From: JASGDB01 sp049841315 | GTDB lineage: Bacteria > Bacteroidota > Bacteroidia > Flavobacteriales > Weeksellaceae | DNA length: 23,135 nt | Direction: 5' to 3' | NCBI GenBank assembly: GCA_049841315.1 | Contig: JASGDB010000138.1 | Coordinates: 1 to 23,135, forward strand | In this document: one piece after another, positions 12,911-21,567 of the stretch | How positions within the stretch are numbered: position 1 is the first letter of the stretch | How the letters are laid out: each line of letters begins with the position of its first letter | Made by a program: the position numbers and the translations under genes | Notes under the pieces: model-generated | Database searches by the model: none | Seen by the model: the letters and a program-made list of their open reading frames with translations, nothing else | What the model was told of the DNA's origin: nothing

Positions 12911-14352
12911 TTGTAAAAATTAATCCTGCAGCAGGAAAAGATTTCCCCGGCGTAAACTATAACGATAAAAAAGTAGAATCCGGAAAAGGCGAATTAATGC
13001 TGATGAAAAATTTTCCTGAATCCATTAATGAAGAAAGCAGTACGGAGGAGGTAAAAAATTATTTATCAGCTGTATCAAAAAACGAGAAAGTAAAAAAGCC
13101 ACAATTCCATGCGGTTCTTTCAACTAAGTTCAGAGAACACTCGAAAGAAGAACTAACTCAAATTGCAGAAAAATTCATGGAAGAAATGGGATACGGAGAA
13201 CAGCCTTTTATTGTTGTTCATCACAACGATACCGAAAACAATCATGTTCATGTTGTTTCTACGAGAGTAGATAAAACTTCCGGAAAGAAAATCAATGACA
13301 GTTTTGAAAAACTTAAATCACAAAAAGCATTGGCGAAAGTCATGGAAAAACTGTACGGCAATAGTCAGGAAGAAACACTTGAAAAATTGTTGAATTACAA
13401 AATCGGTTCTCTCAAACAATTGGAATTACTACTGGAGAGAAACGGATTCAAAATGGTTAAAAACAAACGCGACGAAAATTCATTAGATATTTTGAAAAAC
13501 GGCGTGACTTTAAAATCCATTAACGGAAATCAAATTATGTTTGATAACAAGAAAAATGATTTAAGAGCCAAACAGATTAGAGCTTTCCTGTCAAAGTACA
13601 AAGAAGTTTATTCAAACAAAGTTTTCAAAGTCGAAGACAGAAGAAAACAAGATTCAATGCTTCCGGATGAGAAAACATCTGAAGATTGGAAACCTAAGAT
13701 TGAATTTGAAAGTGAACTGCAAAAAAAGATGAAAGAAATGTTTGGAATTGACATCGTCTTTCATCATAAAGACGGAATGAAACCATTTGGATATTCACTC
13801 ATTGACAATCATACAGGCAGAGTTTTTAAAGGAAGTGATTTAGTTAAGATGAATGAAATTTTTGAATTTACAGATGATACAATCGATAAGCGACTATTTG
13901 AATCAATCAAAGATTTTAACATTCAAAACCAAACTTACAAGAATATTCTACTTCAGTATCTGAATCAAAAATCAGAAAACAAAATTCAGGATTTCATGCT
14001 CTTTGAAAGCAAAGGTAGAAAGAGCAAAGAGGTTTTCTCCGAAATTAGAAATGATGTGAAAGCACTTATCACAAAATCAGAAAGTGATAAAGTCGATATT
14101 TTCAAAGCGGATGACGGGAAAGATTATGCAATCCATTTGCAACATCATTTTATCGGTGAAGTAAAAGATTTGGTTGGAGAAAAAATGTATCAGAATTTCT
14201 CAAAACAAAATGACAGTACCGGAAAAATCATAATTGATACTTCATTGAAAATTTTGGAAGAACTGTCAAAGAGTACAGGAAGCTCCGGAACTGCGAAAGA
14301 CCCAGCGGAAGATGAACTCTTGAAACGTAAAAGAAGAAAAAGGAAAAAATAA
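12907..14352 (+). CDS. Relaxase / mobilization nuclease (HUH type)
   Basis: Nicks one strand at oriT and stays bound to the 5' end through a tyrosine, starting conjugative DNA transfer. It has 481 residues. The relaxase domain covers about 1-160. The likely nucleophile is Y18 in G-V-N-Y-N-D, in the position seen in MobB-type relaxases of Bacteroidetes. The metal site is H105-H-N-D-T-E-N-N-H113-V-H115, matching the H-x-D-T-x-N-x-H-x-H pattern, with H68 (P-Q-F-H-A-V-L-S) as an early motif. The middle and C-terminal parts (about 230-450) are unassigned and may bind DNA or the channel. The tail (about 470-481) is strongly basic (K-R-K-R-R-K-R-K-K). It is coupled to the MobC-like gene upstream. 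Confidence 0.93.
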   Translation: MIVKINPAAGKDFPGVNYNDKKVESGKGELMLMKNFPESINEESSTEEVKNYLSAVSKNEKVKKPQFHAVLSTKFREHSKEELTQIAEKFMEEMGYGEQPFIVVHHNDTENNHVHVVSTRVDKTSGKKINDSFEKLKSQKALAKVMEKLYGNSQEETLEKLLNYKIGSLKQLELLLERNGFKMVKNKRDENSLDILKNGVTLKSINGNQIMFDNKKNDLRAKQIRAFLSKYKEVYSNKVFKVEDRRKQDSMLPDEKTSEDWKPKIEFESELQKKMKEMFGIDIVFHHKDGMKPFGYSLIDNHTGRVFKGSDLVKMNEIFEFTDDTIDKRLFESIKDFNIQNQTYKNILLQYLNQKSENKIQDFMLFESKGRKSKEVFSEIRNDVKALITKSESDKVDIFKADDGKDYAIHLQHHFIGEVKDLVGEKMYQNFSKQNDSTGKIIIDTSLKILEELSKSTGSSGTAKDPAEDELLKRKRRKRKK

Positions 14353-14366
14353 AAAATAAAAAAATT

Positions 14367-15017
14367 ATGATTATCACATTCGCAACACAGAAAGGAGGCA
14401 CAGGGAAAACAACTCTTGCTATTGCCTTCGCAAACTATTTATCTCAAATATCCGAAAGAAAAATCAATGTTTTTGATTTTGATTATCAGAAATCTTTCTA
14501 CCATAAATGGAAAGAAGATGAACTGCTTGAAGCTCCTAAACTTTATGATGTTGAAATTGTTGATGATAACGGAGAAGAAGAATTTGCCGAAGTGGAAACA
14601 ATTACTGAATTGAAAGAAAGTGAAGAAATATTTCTCTTTGATTTAGCCGGAACTTTAGATGATAGATATTCTGCTCTTTTGGGATATAGTGACTTCATAA
14701 TTATTCCATTCGAGTATTCAGATGTTTCTGCAAAATCTACTCTGGTCTTTATTGAACTTTTAGGAGCATTGGAAAGTGAATCTGAAAGAATTTTTATCCG
14801 CTCAAAATATGATAAAGGATTCAAATATCCGAACCAATCAGCAATGGACAGTGAAATTTCCAAATACGGAACATTGATTCCAAGTCCGGTTTATAAAAGA
14901 AATGTCCTGCAAACTATCAACACGAGAAAACTCACTTACGAGCAGAAGTTTGCAGTGAAAAACCCATTCAATGAAATAATCGAATATATCAATGAAACAC
15001 TTCAAATTACCATTTAA
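14367..15017 (+). CDS. traA: ParA-like ATPase (TraA of Bacteroidetes conjugative elements)
   Basis: A deviant Walker ATPase of the ParA/MinD group with 216 residues. The Walker A motif is K9-G-G-T-G-K14-T-T-L with the signature lysine K9. The A' segment V-F-D-F-D-Y-Q-K-S (35-43) and the Walker B-like L-F-D-L-A-G-T-L-D follow. CTnDOT-type elements have a ParA-like TraA near the start of their transfer genes, which fits this place right after the relaxase. It may help partition the excised circle or position the transfer machinery. It overlaps the following RHH-like gene by 26 bp, which could be its ParB-like partner. Confidence 0.9.
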   Translation: MIITFATQKGGTGKTTLAIAFANYLSQISERKINVFDFDYQKSFYHKWKEDELLEAPKLYDVEIVDDNGEEEFAEVETITELKESEEIFLFDLAGTLDDRYSALLGYSDFIIIPFEYSDVSAKSTLVFIELLGALESESERIFIRSKYDKGFKYPNQSAMDSEISKYGTLIPSPVYKRNVLQTINTRKLTYEQKFAVKNPFNEIIEYINETLQITI

Positions 15018-15276
15018 CATCAATCTGGAAAGAAAGTACAATGACATCAATATTGAAAAATTCCTACTTGATTGGCAAATCTATGAGGAAAACAGAAAAA
15101 ACAAAACAATAACCATGGACAACGACCTGCATATTGAATTGGGAAAATTTGCAACATACAACATCAGCCTGAATGAAGTAGTGGATTTAGGACTTAGATA
15201 TGCGTTGGGGAAACAGGAATTCAGGAAAATCGCAGCAGAGCTGATTGAATTAAAAGAAAATCAAAACAAACTATAA
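14992..15276 (+). CDS. Small RHH-like protein, possible partner of TraA (94 aa)
   Basis: I do not recognise a named family. A polar N-terminal segment (1-33) is followed by a strand, K-T-I-T-M-D (about 36-42), and two helices, L-H-I-E-L-G-K-F-A-T-Y and S-L-N-E-V-V-D-L-G-L-R-Y-A-L (about 45-73). This resembles a ribbon-helix-helix DNA-binding domain. It takes the position occupied by TraB/TraC-type (DUF3408) proteins in CTnDOT-like elements. A 26-bp overlap with traA and a gapless TAAATG junction with the next gene show tight coupling. A centromere-binding or repressor role beside the ParA-like TraA is an inference. Confidence 0.75.
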   Translation: MKHFKLPFNINLERKYNDINIEKFLLDWQIYEENRKNKTITMDNDLHIELGKFATYNISLNEVVDLGLRYALGKQEFRKIAAELIELKENQNKL

Positions 15277-15783
15277 ATGAACAGTATTTATTTAATCATT
15301 CTGGTCGCGTATTTCCTATACTATGCAGGAAATATTGTCTACGACGGATTCCTAAAAACTGAAAAAGAATTAGGGAAAGAAGATGTTCAGGAATATTCCA
15401 TTGGAGATATGCCTGAGAAAATGGATGAAAATGTTTCCAATATTGAGATTGATGATGTTGAAAACATCAATACTCCAAAATCATTTCATAAAAGAGAAGT
15501 TGTGAATTCCGAAAACATTGACGAGGATAATAATGAGGTGGATTTGGATAAATGGAGAGAATCATTTGAAGCTGAAAGAGAATTGGAAAATTTTGAAAAT
15601 GAAATTCTAAATCAAAATATCGCCTCTGAAGATAAAGCAGAAGAACCAGAAGAAAAATCTTCCGGAAGCTCAAAACTAAAACCAAAAAAAATCAATATTC
15701 AAAAATTGATGAAAGATGCAGAAACAAAAATCCAAATGATTGCAAACCACGACGGATACAAGACTTATAAAATAGCAACTTAA
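15277..15783 (+). CDS. Single-pass membrane protein of the transfer operon (168 aa)
   Basis: The N-terminus (4-20) is one hydrophobic segment, I-Y-L-I-I-L-V-A-Y-F-L-Y-Y-A-G, without a cleavage site. A long, very acidic region (about 28-128, rich in D, E and N) is followed by a basic segment, K-L-K-P-K-K-I-N-I-Q-K-L-M-K-D (about 133-147). It stands directly before traE, the place of TraD-type proteins in related elements, but I cannot confirm that family. The acidic cytoplasmic domain could bind basic transfer proteins. No motif suggests catalysis. Confidence 0.75.
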   Translation: MNSIYLIILVAYFLYYAGNIVYDGFLKTEKELGKEDVQEYSIGDMPEKMDENVSNIEIDDVENINTPKSFHKREVVNSENIDEDNNEVDLDKWRESFEAERELENFENEILNQNIASEDKAEEPEEKSSGSSKLKPKKINIQKLMKDAETKIQMIANHDGYKTYKIAT

Positions 15784-15812
15784 ATATTTATTAACCTTAA
15801 ATTTTATTTATT

Positions 15813-16178
15813 ATGAATGCAAAATTTGCAAATGTGAAAATGAAGTCCAAAAAAATGCTAAATGTACTTAGCAAAGTATTTACACCGGACAAAATGTTAA
15901 TTCTCGCTTTTCTTCTGCTTACGATTGATTTCGTATATGCTTCAGGTGGTGGTTCAGCCTTAGGTAACGCAGGAACAACAATTCGAGGCTATCTTACAGG
16001 ATTGAAAACGTTAATCTATGCAATTGCCGTGATTGTGGGTATTGTAGGTGGTATAAGAATTTACAATAAATGGACAAACGGAGACCAAGACATCAACAAA
16101 GAAATTGTTGGTTGGGGAGGTGCTGCTGTCTTTTTAACAGTAGTTCCAACTTTTATCGAGGCAATATTTCCAGCATAA
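15813..16178 (+). CDS. traE: Conjugal transfer protein TraE (DUF4134)
   Basis: A small hydrophobic protein of 121 residues matching the TraE/DUF4134 pattern. The first hydrophobic segment (about 28-43, M-L-I-L-A-F-L-L-L-T-I-D-F-V-Y) is followed by A-S-G-G-G-S-A-L. There are two more segments at about 66-83 and 99-119, and the linker I-R-I-Y-N-K-W-T-N-G-D lies between them. The first segment may be a cleaved signal, giving a VirB2-like two-helix subunit. It precedes TraF and TraG as in CTnDOT-type elements. Other ATGs lie at codons 10 and 15, so the start is less sure. Confidence 0.9.
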   Translation: MNAKFANVKMKSKKMLNVLSKVFTPDKMLILAFLLLTIDFVYASGGGSALGNAGTTIRGYLTGLKTLIYAIAVIVGIVGGIRIYNKWTNGDQDINKEIVGWGGAAVFLTVVPTFIEAIFPA

Positions 16179-16184
16179 GAAAAA

Positions 16185-16505
16185 ATGAGTTTCCAATTAT
16201 ATAAGGGGTTGAAAAAACCCCTTGTTTTTTTCGGATTAAAAGATAAGTACATCTATTACGCTTTAGGAGTAATCGGAGGAGGATTTATTGTTATAGCAAT
16301 ATTAAACTCAACCGTAGGCTTTTTAGGAATTTTAGTTGGAGCTGGGATTATTGGCGGTGGCTTATGGTGGATTTTCAAACTTCAAGACACAAAAGGATTG
16401 TATAACAAAACTAAAAACGAAGATGAGCTTCACATTATGCCCAAAAGATTTAAAAACAAAACACTTCAAAAAATAGTGAATCATGAAAAAAAAGAAAGAA
16501 TTTGA
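16185..16505 (+). CDS. traF: Conjugal transfer protein TraF (DUF4133, VirB3-like)
   Basis: An inner-membrane component of the conjugation channel, 106 residues. The sequence opens Y-K-G-L-K-K-P-L-V-F-F-G-L-K-D-K-Y-I, characteristic of DUF4133, followed by two membrane segments (about 23-41 and 44-64) and a charged tail with D-T-K-G-L-Y and a basic end. VirB3-like proteins contact the VirB4 ATPase, and this gene overlaps the start of the VirB4-type traG by 23 bp, which suggests coupled synthesis. Confidence 0.9.
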   Translation: MSFQLYKGLKKPLVFFGLKDKYIYYALGVIGGGFIVIAILNSTVGFLGILVGAGIIGGGLWWIFKLQDTKGLYNKTKNEDELHIMPKRFKNKTLQKIVNHEKKERI

Positions 16506-19500
16506 TTTTCCTTTTATCGGTTATGATTATGGTAATGAGCATAACTGGAATTTTGATGTTTTGATTGGACAATACGGACAACCGATAATAGGTATTAAAA
16601 TCAAAAATAATGTAGAACAATACTCCGCAGACCCAGACGGATATTTAGGATTTCACACATTATTAAATCAGGTAATTGCAACTATTGGAGAAAACCATTC
16701 CATTCAGAAATTGGATATTTTCAGCAGAAAAAAATATACCGCTGAACCTTCAAGAGAATTTCTACAACAAAAATACTCCGAACACTTCGACGGAAGAATG
16801 TTCAAGACAATAGATACAATTCTTTTATTTTCAGACATCATAGACCATTCCAAAAAAAACAGTTACAAATTTTCAGAAAAAAATTATAAAAAATTAATCG
16901 ACAAAGCACAAAAAATTCACATGCTTTTGTCACAAAATAACTGTGAACCTCAATACCTCAAAGAAAAAGATTTTGAGTATTATATAGGTGGAGTATTATC
17001 TATGAAATTCTCAGATGTTCCTGCTTTAAATAATATTAAAGCATCTACCGAACATTTGAATATTGGAAAAAATTATGTGAAAACCATTTCTCTTGTAGAT
17101 GTAGAAAAAATTGAACTTCCTTCTGAAATTGATACTTATACTTTTTTGGGAGGAAACGGAGCTGCTGCGGAAACGGCAGTAGATAATTTTTCTTTTATCA
17201 ATGAATTGGAAAAGTACGAATGTGTCGTTTACAATCAGATTATCAATATTCCGCCACAAGCAGCAAAACAAAGGGAACTTGACAAAAAAAAGAGAAAACA
17301 CGAAGGAGCTGGAAGTAATTCTCCATCCAACATTATTGTTGCTTCTGAAATCGAAACGCTTCTTGCCAATATCGCAATGGACGGACAGCTTATTGTAGAT
17401 GCTCATTTTTCAATTTGTTTTTCAACAGATAATTACGACGACTTTGAGGAAACTCAATCAATGATAGAAAACAAGCTATTTACAAAAGGAATAATTGTTT
17501 CGCAGAATGCTTACAACCAGTTGGAACTATTTCGGTGCTGTCTTCCCGGCAATGCAGCAGAGCTGAAATCTTACGATTTATTTTCAACCACAAGTGAAGC
17601 GGCGGTTTGTTTTTTTTTTAAAGAAAGTTACCCGGTGAATGAAGAATCAAATTTTTACTTACGATTTACAGACAGACAAGGTGTTCCACTAAAAATTGAC
17701 CCTGCTGATTTACCCATGGATACAGGAAGAATTAATAACAGAAATAAGTTTGTTCTCGGACCGTCCGGTTCGGGAAAATCCTTCCTGATGAATAATATCG
17801 TTGAGCAATATCTAACGTACAATTATGATGTTGTAATTGTTGATACTGGAGATTCCTACTCCGGAACATGCAAATACAAAGGAGGACGATATATTCAATA
17901 TACCGAAGAAAAACCCATTACAATGAATCCTTTCAAAATGGAAGATCATGAACTTAATATCGAAAAAATCGATTTTTTGAGCAATCTTATTTTTCTAATT
18001 TGGAAAGGAGCAAATGCAGAAATGTCAAAAGTAGAGAAAGCCACATTGGACAATCTGCTCCTGTCATACTATCATCAATTTTTCAACAATGGCAAAAAGT
18101 GGTACGAAACCAAATCCAACGAAGAGCTTTTATTGTATTTGGATAAATTCAATATTCGACAGGAAGATGTAGAAAATGATATCAATCGACAAACCACCGA
18201 TTTTGAAACCTATTACGATGTGCTGAAACTTCCTTTTGATTCCACCACCGATGAAATCAAAAGAATCGGAAGAAAACTTTTAATGCAATACCATCCTGAC
18301 CATAACATTGAAAATCCAAATTACAATCGGGAAACGTTTTTTCAAATTCACGAAGCGTATGAAACGCTGTCTGATGAAGATAAAAGGAAAGAATATAACC
18401 AAAACCATTTAATCCTAATTTCGCAAAACGAAATCATAAGGAAAATTAATCCCGATGAGGAGTTGAATAGCGAAAATTTTCGATTTGCTCTTATCAAAAG
18501 GATAACCGCCATTGAGGAGACGCTCGTTGCCAATGAATTGTCTTTCAACGGATTTTATGAATACTCTCAAAAATTCTTACCGATTTATCTCAAAAATAAA
18601 AAACACCCAATCACAGAAAAGAAATTTGACCTCATAACTTTTTTATTCGTATTGAAAGACTTCTATAAAGGCGGTAGATACGGAACTATTCTCAACGAAA
18701 GTGCTGATAATACTCTGTTTTATGAACCTTTTATCGTGTTTGAAATCGACAACGTAAAAGATAATGCTACGCTTTTCCCGATTGTAACGCTGATTATTAT
18801 GGACACATTTATTCAAAAGATGCGTCTAAGACAAAACCGCAGAAAAGCCCTCATTATTGAGGAAGCGTGGAAAGCGATTGCCTCAAAATTAATGGGCGGT
18901 TATATTTTGTATTTGTATAAAACGGTTCGTAAATTTTGGGGTGAAGCTATCGTAGTAACTCAGGAATTGGGAGATATAATCGGAAATACAGTTGTAAAAG
19001 ATTCCATTATCAATAATTCCGATACTTTCATTTTACTCGACCAAACCAAATTTAAAGACAATTTCGGGGAAATTTCAGAAATCCTTTCTCTTAGCAAGGT
19101 GGAGCAAAATAAAATATTCACCATTAATAACTTGAACAACAAATTCGGAAGAAGTAAGTTCAAAGAATTTTATATAAAACGAGGTTCAAAAGGTGAAGTA
19201 TACGGAAATGAAGTATCACTTGAACAATATTTGACCTACACCACAGAAAAACCTGAAAAAACAGCTGTAGAATATTATGTCAAAAAGTATGGAAATTATG
19301 ATGAAGCTCTCCAAAAATTTGTAGGCGACCTTAGAAAATTTAAGGATGCACTTCCTAACATGGTATCGCTGATTAACATGTATAAAAATCCACTTACGCC
19401 TGAAATCATGAAGTTTTATTGGAATTTTAAAAGAAAACATTCCGGAAAAAATGTTTTCAAAATTATTGAAACTGAAATGAAAGACAATGAAATGACTTTT

Positions 19501-19545
19501 ACTGAATTATTAAACACTAAAATACATGAATATGAAAAAGTTTAG
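16483..19545 (+). CDS. traG: TraG-type conjugation ATPase (VirB4 family) with inserted J-domain
   Basis: The energy-providing VirB4-type ATPase at the cytoplasmic base of the conjugation channel. It has 1020 residues, against about 830 for CTnDOT TraG as I recall. The N-terminal TraG domain covers about 1-400. Walker A is G426-P-S-G-S-G-K432-S, and Walker B is A-L-I-I-E-E (789-794) in I-E-E-A-W-K-A-I-A. The later motif V-V-T-Q-E (about 826-830) and the C-terminal E-V-S-L-E-Q-Y-L-T-Y-T-T-E match TraG. Between the Walker motifs sits a full J-domain (about 574-641) with Y-Y-D-V-L-K-L-P, H604-P-D606 and A-Y-E-T-L-S-D-E-D-K-R. The frame is open throughout, and normal TraG sequence resumes at S-F-N-G-F-Y-E-Y-S-Q-K-F-L-P. 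It overlaps traF by 23 bp. Confidence 0.93.
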   Translation: MKKKKEFDFPFIGYDYGNEHNWNFDVLIGQYGQPIIGIKIKNNVEQYSADPDGYLGFHTLLNQVIATIGENHSIQKLDIFSRKKYTAEPSREFLQQKYSEHFDGRMFKTIDTILLFSDIIDHSKKNSYKFSEKNYKKLIDKAQKIHMLLSQNNCEPQYLKEKDFEYYIGGVLSMKFSDVPALNNIKASTEHLNIGKNYVKTISLVDVEKIELPSEIDTYTFLGGNGAAAETAVDNFSFINELEKYECVVYNQIINIPPQAAKQRELDKKKRKHEGAGSNSPSNIIVASEIETLLANIAMDGQLIVDAHFSICFSTDNYDDFEETQSMIENKLFTKGIIVSQNAYNQLELFRCCLPGNAAELKSYDLFSTTSEAAVCFFFKESYPVNEESNFYLRFTDRQGVPLKIDPADLPMDTGRINNRNKFVLGPSGSGKSFLMNNIVEQYLTYNYDVVIVDTGDSYSGTCKYKGGRYIQYTEEKPITMNPFKMEDHELNIEKIDFLSNLIFLIWKGANAEMSKVEKATLDNLLLSYYHQFFNNGKKWYETKSNEELLLYLDKFNIRQEDVENDINRQTTDFETYYDVLKLPFDSTTDEIKRIGRKLLMQYHPDHNIENPNYNRETFFQIHEAYETLSDEDKRKEYNQNHLILISQNEIIRKINPDEELNSENFRFALIKRITAIEETLVANELSFNGFYEYSQKFLPIYLKNKKHPITEKKFDLITFLFVLKDFYKGGRYGTILNESADNTLFYEPFIVFEIDNVKDNATLFPIVTLIIMDTFIQKMRLRQNRRKALIIEEAWKAIASKLMGGYILYLYKTVRKFWGEAIVVTQELGDIIGNTVVKDSIINNSDTFILLDQTKFKDNFGEISEILSLSKVEQNKIFTINNLNNKFGRSKFKEFYIKRGSKGEVYGNEVSLEQYLTYTTEKPEKTAVEYYVKKYGNYDEALQKFVGDLRKFKDALPNMVSLINMYKNPLTPEIMKFYWNFKRKHSGKNVFKIIETEMKDNEMTFTELLNTKIHEYEKV

Positions 19546-20188
19546 TTTACTGATACTATTGGGGACAGGTGTATTCTATTATTCCCAAAACACCTACATC
19601 GACCTTACTACTACACTTGCCATGAAAATGGCTGCCGACAAATTGGAAAATGCTCAGGAAGAAACGATTGAGCAACAAACCAAATTACAGAAAGCACAAG
19701 CATTTGTAGCTACCCAAATGGCTGTTGCAAATGAAATACAAAACAAGGTACTTAAAGGATTAAGCGAAGTAAGTGGAACAGTTACAAATGGTGTTCAAGT
19801 GATGAACATTTATAATGATATTAATCGAAGTTTGATATATGCAGGAGAAGTGACTGAACTTGTAAAAGACAAACCACAATATTCTGTTTTTGGAATTAAA
19901 GCTTCAGAAAGAGTATACAAGACGGGAGTAGAACTTACAACAGAAGTTTCTGAATTACTACAACCCGGAGTTTTGAATTTAGCTACTGCCGGAGACAGAA
20001 ATAAATTATTGTTTGCAGTACATGAAAAAGTGAAAATGCTTCAGCTTTGGATATATGGAATAAAATATAATCTCGAAAGAGCCATAAGATTAGGATTTTG
20101 GAAATCCATTAATCCATTCCAAGGCTATATCAATACAGACAAAAGCATTGTTGAAAATATTTTACAAAAATACAAACACTCATTTTAA
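19526..20188 (+). CDS. Secreted transfer-operon protein 1 (VirB5/TraI-position paralogue)
   Basis: A protein of 220 residues with a signal peptide (M-K-K-F-S-L-L-I-L-L-G-T-G-V-F-Y-Y-S, cleavage near residue 21). The first ATG (19526) or the one two codons later (19532) could be used; both overlap the traG end. A helical region with coiled-coil character (about 38-75) is followed by K-P-Q-Y (about 118-121) and a C-terminal box, Y-I-N-T-D-K-S-I-V-E-N-I-L-Q-K-Y-K. The box recurs in the next three genes. Its place between traG and traJ is that of TraI/DUF4141-type, VirB5-like proteins. The function in pilus or channel assembly is inferred. Confidence 0.82.
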   Translation: MNMKKFSLLILLGTGVFYYSQNTYIDLTTTLAMKMAADKLENAQEETIEQQTKLQKAQAFVATQMAVANEIQNKVLKGLSEVSGTVTNGVQVMNIYNDINRSLIYAGEVTELVKDKPQYSVFGIKASERVYKTGVELTTEVSELLQPGVLNLATAGDRNKLLFAVHEKVKMLQLWIYGIKYNLERAIRLGFWKSINPFQGYINTDKSIVENILQKYKHSF

Positions 20189-20200
20189 AAAATTAATCAG

Positions 20201-20884
20201 ATGAAAAAGAATGGATTTTACTTTGGAGGATTGCTTGTGCTTGTTTCTTTACTTTCTTCTTCCGGACCGAAGCCACAGCAACCATGGGAAAAAGAAAATG
20301 TTTCTTTCCCTATGATGAATCAGGAAATTCGTCATACAATGGAGGAAAATGAAAGACAGAAAGAAATGAAAAATAAACAGGTGAGTAATACCGGAACTGA
20401 AACCGTTAACAAAGGAATGTGGAAAGAATTTAAAGAAACCACACAAAAAGTACAAGACAGGCTCAGGTTTTTGGATTTTGCCATGCAGTCAGTTCCTACA
20501 GGATATGCTCTTTTCCTTGAATCTCAAGAAATAGCCAAACTTCAAAACAAAACTATTGCGATAGTTCAGGATACCCCTTATTTGATTCCAATCATTTTAC
20601 CAACTCAAGTTCAGTTTGGAGATGAAGTACAAATGATTGTGCGCTATATAGCAGGAATTGTACTTTCTTATGGTTCTATCAATCAAATGGAAAAAGCGGA
20701 AAGGAAAATTCTTTTGGACTATGCTCTGGAGGAAATCAGAAGAATAAAAGAAATTGCTCACTCAATATATTTTCAAGCATGGCAAACAAAAAATGCTTTA
20801 GAATGGAAAAAAAATACTGTTCTCACATGGATAAATCAAGATAAGCAAATTGTAGGTGAAATCATTAAAAATGTAAAATTCTGA
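20201..20884 (+). CDS. Secreted transfer-operon protein 2 (paralogue)
   Basis: A protein of 227 residues with an N-terminal signal (M-K-K-N-G-F-Y-F-G-G-L-L-V-L-V-S-L-L), then a proline- and glutamate-rich segment (about 25-50) and a helical body. The segment A-E-R-K-I-L-L-D-Y (about 167-175) aligns with D-R-N-K-L-L in protein 1 and D-R-S-A-L-I in protein 3. The C-terminus W-I-N-Q-D-K-Q-I-V-G-E-I-I-K-N-V-K carries the shared box. It follows protein 1 after 12 bp. I do not recognise a named family; it is expected to be periplasmic. Confidence 0.78.
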   Translation: MKKNGFYFGGLLVLVSLLSSSGPKPQQPWEKENVSFPMMNQEIRHTMEENERQKEMKNKQVSNTGTETVNKGMWKEFKETTQKVQDRLRFLDFAMQSVPTGYALFLESQEIAKLQNKTIAIVQDTPYLIPIILPTQVQFGDEVQMIVRYIAGIVLSYGSINQMEKAERKILLDYALEEIRRIKEIAHSIYFQAWQTKNALEWKKNTVLTWINQDKQIVGEIIKNVKF

Positions 20885-20887
20885 GTT

Positions 20888-21553
20888 ATGAAAAAACAAT
20901 TACTTCTTACATTGGGAATTTTTGCCGGAGTTCAGGCACTAAAATGCCAAACAGTAGTTTTTAATGATAAGCTCCTTGCACAAATTACCAAAAACCAAAC
21001 CGTAAGATTAGCATCTAACAAATCTCTACTTAATTCTTACGAAAAGCAAAGAGAAATGTATGATAAAATCAATGAAAAAATAGCACAGGTAGTCGCTATT
21101 CAAGGTTTTATTTACAATAATCTCTACAATATTAATTCTGCACTTTTACAGGGAAAGCAGTTGCACTTCATTTATTTGAAATTTGAGGAAATGGCTCAGA
21201 ATGCCACTATTGTTCTGAACTATACTGTCACAAAACCACAATATGCCATTCTGCTATACAACTATTATGATACCATAGTAAAAGAACTACTTAGGTTAAA
21301 GAAGCAATTAACAGAGGAAATACTTAAAGAGGGTAATGATTTCCTAATGGATGCTGCAGACAGGTCAGCTCTAATTGATATTATCCGCGTAAGAGCTAAT
21401 ATTATAAATGGAAATCTCCTTTATATAAAGTGGCTTCTTGAAGCCTCAAAAGAAACACCATATATCTACCAAATCCCCTACATAAGAAACTATATCAATT
21501 TAGATAAAGTACTGGTAAATGATATTATCCAAAGGTGGAAATGGATTTTTTAA
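20888..21553 (+). CDS. Secreted transfer-operon protein 3 (paralogue)
   Basis: A protein of 221 residues with a signal peptide (M-K-K-Q-L-L-L-T-L-G-I-F-A-G-V-Q-A-L-K-C). The cysteine at 20 is not in a good lipobox. The closest visible relative is protein 1: both have K-P-Q-Y, then an aspartate-arginine motif (D-R-S-A-L-I here), and the end Y-I-N-L-D-K-V-L-V-N-D-I-I-Q-R-W-K. It is mostly helical with no membrane segment after the signal. It lies three bases after the previous gene, within the transfer operon. Confidence 0.78.
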   Translation: MKKQLLLTLGIFAGVQALKCQTVVFNDKLLAQITKNQTVRLASNKSLLNSYEKQREMYDKINEKIAQVVAIQGFIYNNLYNINSALLQGKQLHFIYLKFEEMAQNATIVLNYTVTKPQYAILLYNYYDTIVKELLRLKKQLTEEILKEGNDFLMDAADRSALIDIIRVRANIINGNLLYIKWLLEASKETPYIYQIPYIRNYINLDKVLVNDIIQRWKWIF

Positions 21554-21567
21554 AAAGCAAAAATGTT

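Noticed and set aside
17026..17406. Antisense open frame inside traG, with others at 18348-18548, 18960-19163 and 19216-19440
   Set aside because: They are antisense shadows of the VirB4-type gene; phenylalanine- and serine-rich translations are typical of AT-rich antisense frames.
18181..18420. J-domain as a separate gene or a sequencing artefact
   Set aside because: The traG frame is open without interruption through the domain, and conserved TraG sequence resumes in the same frame after it, so a fused domain is the simplest reading.
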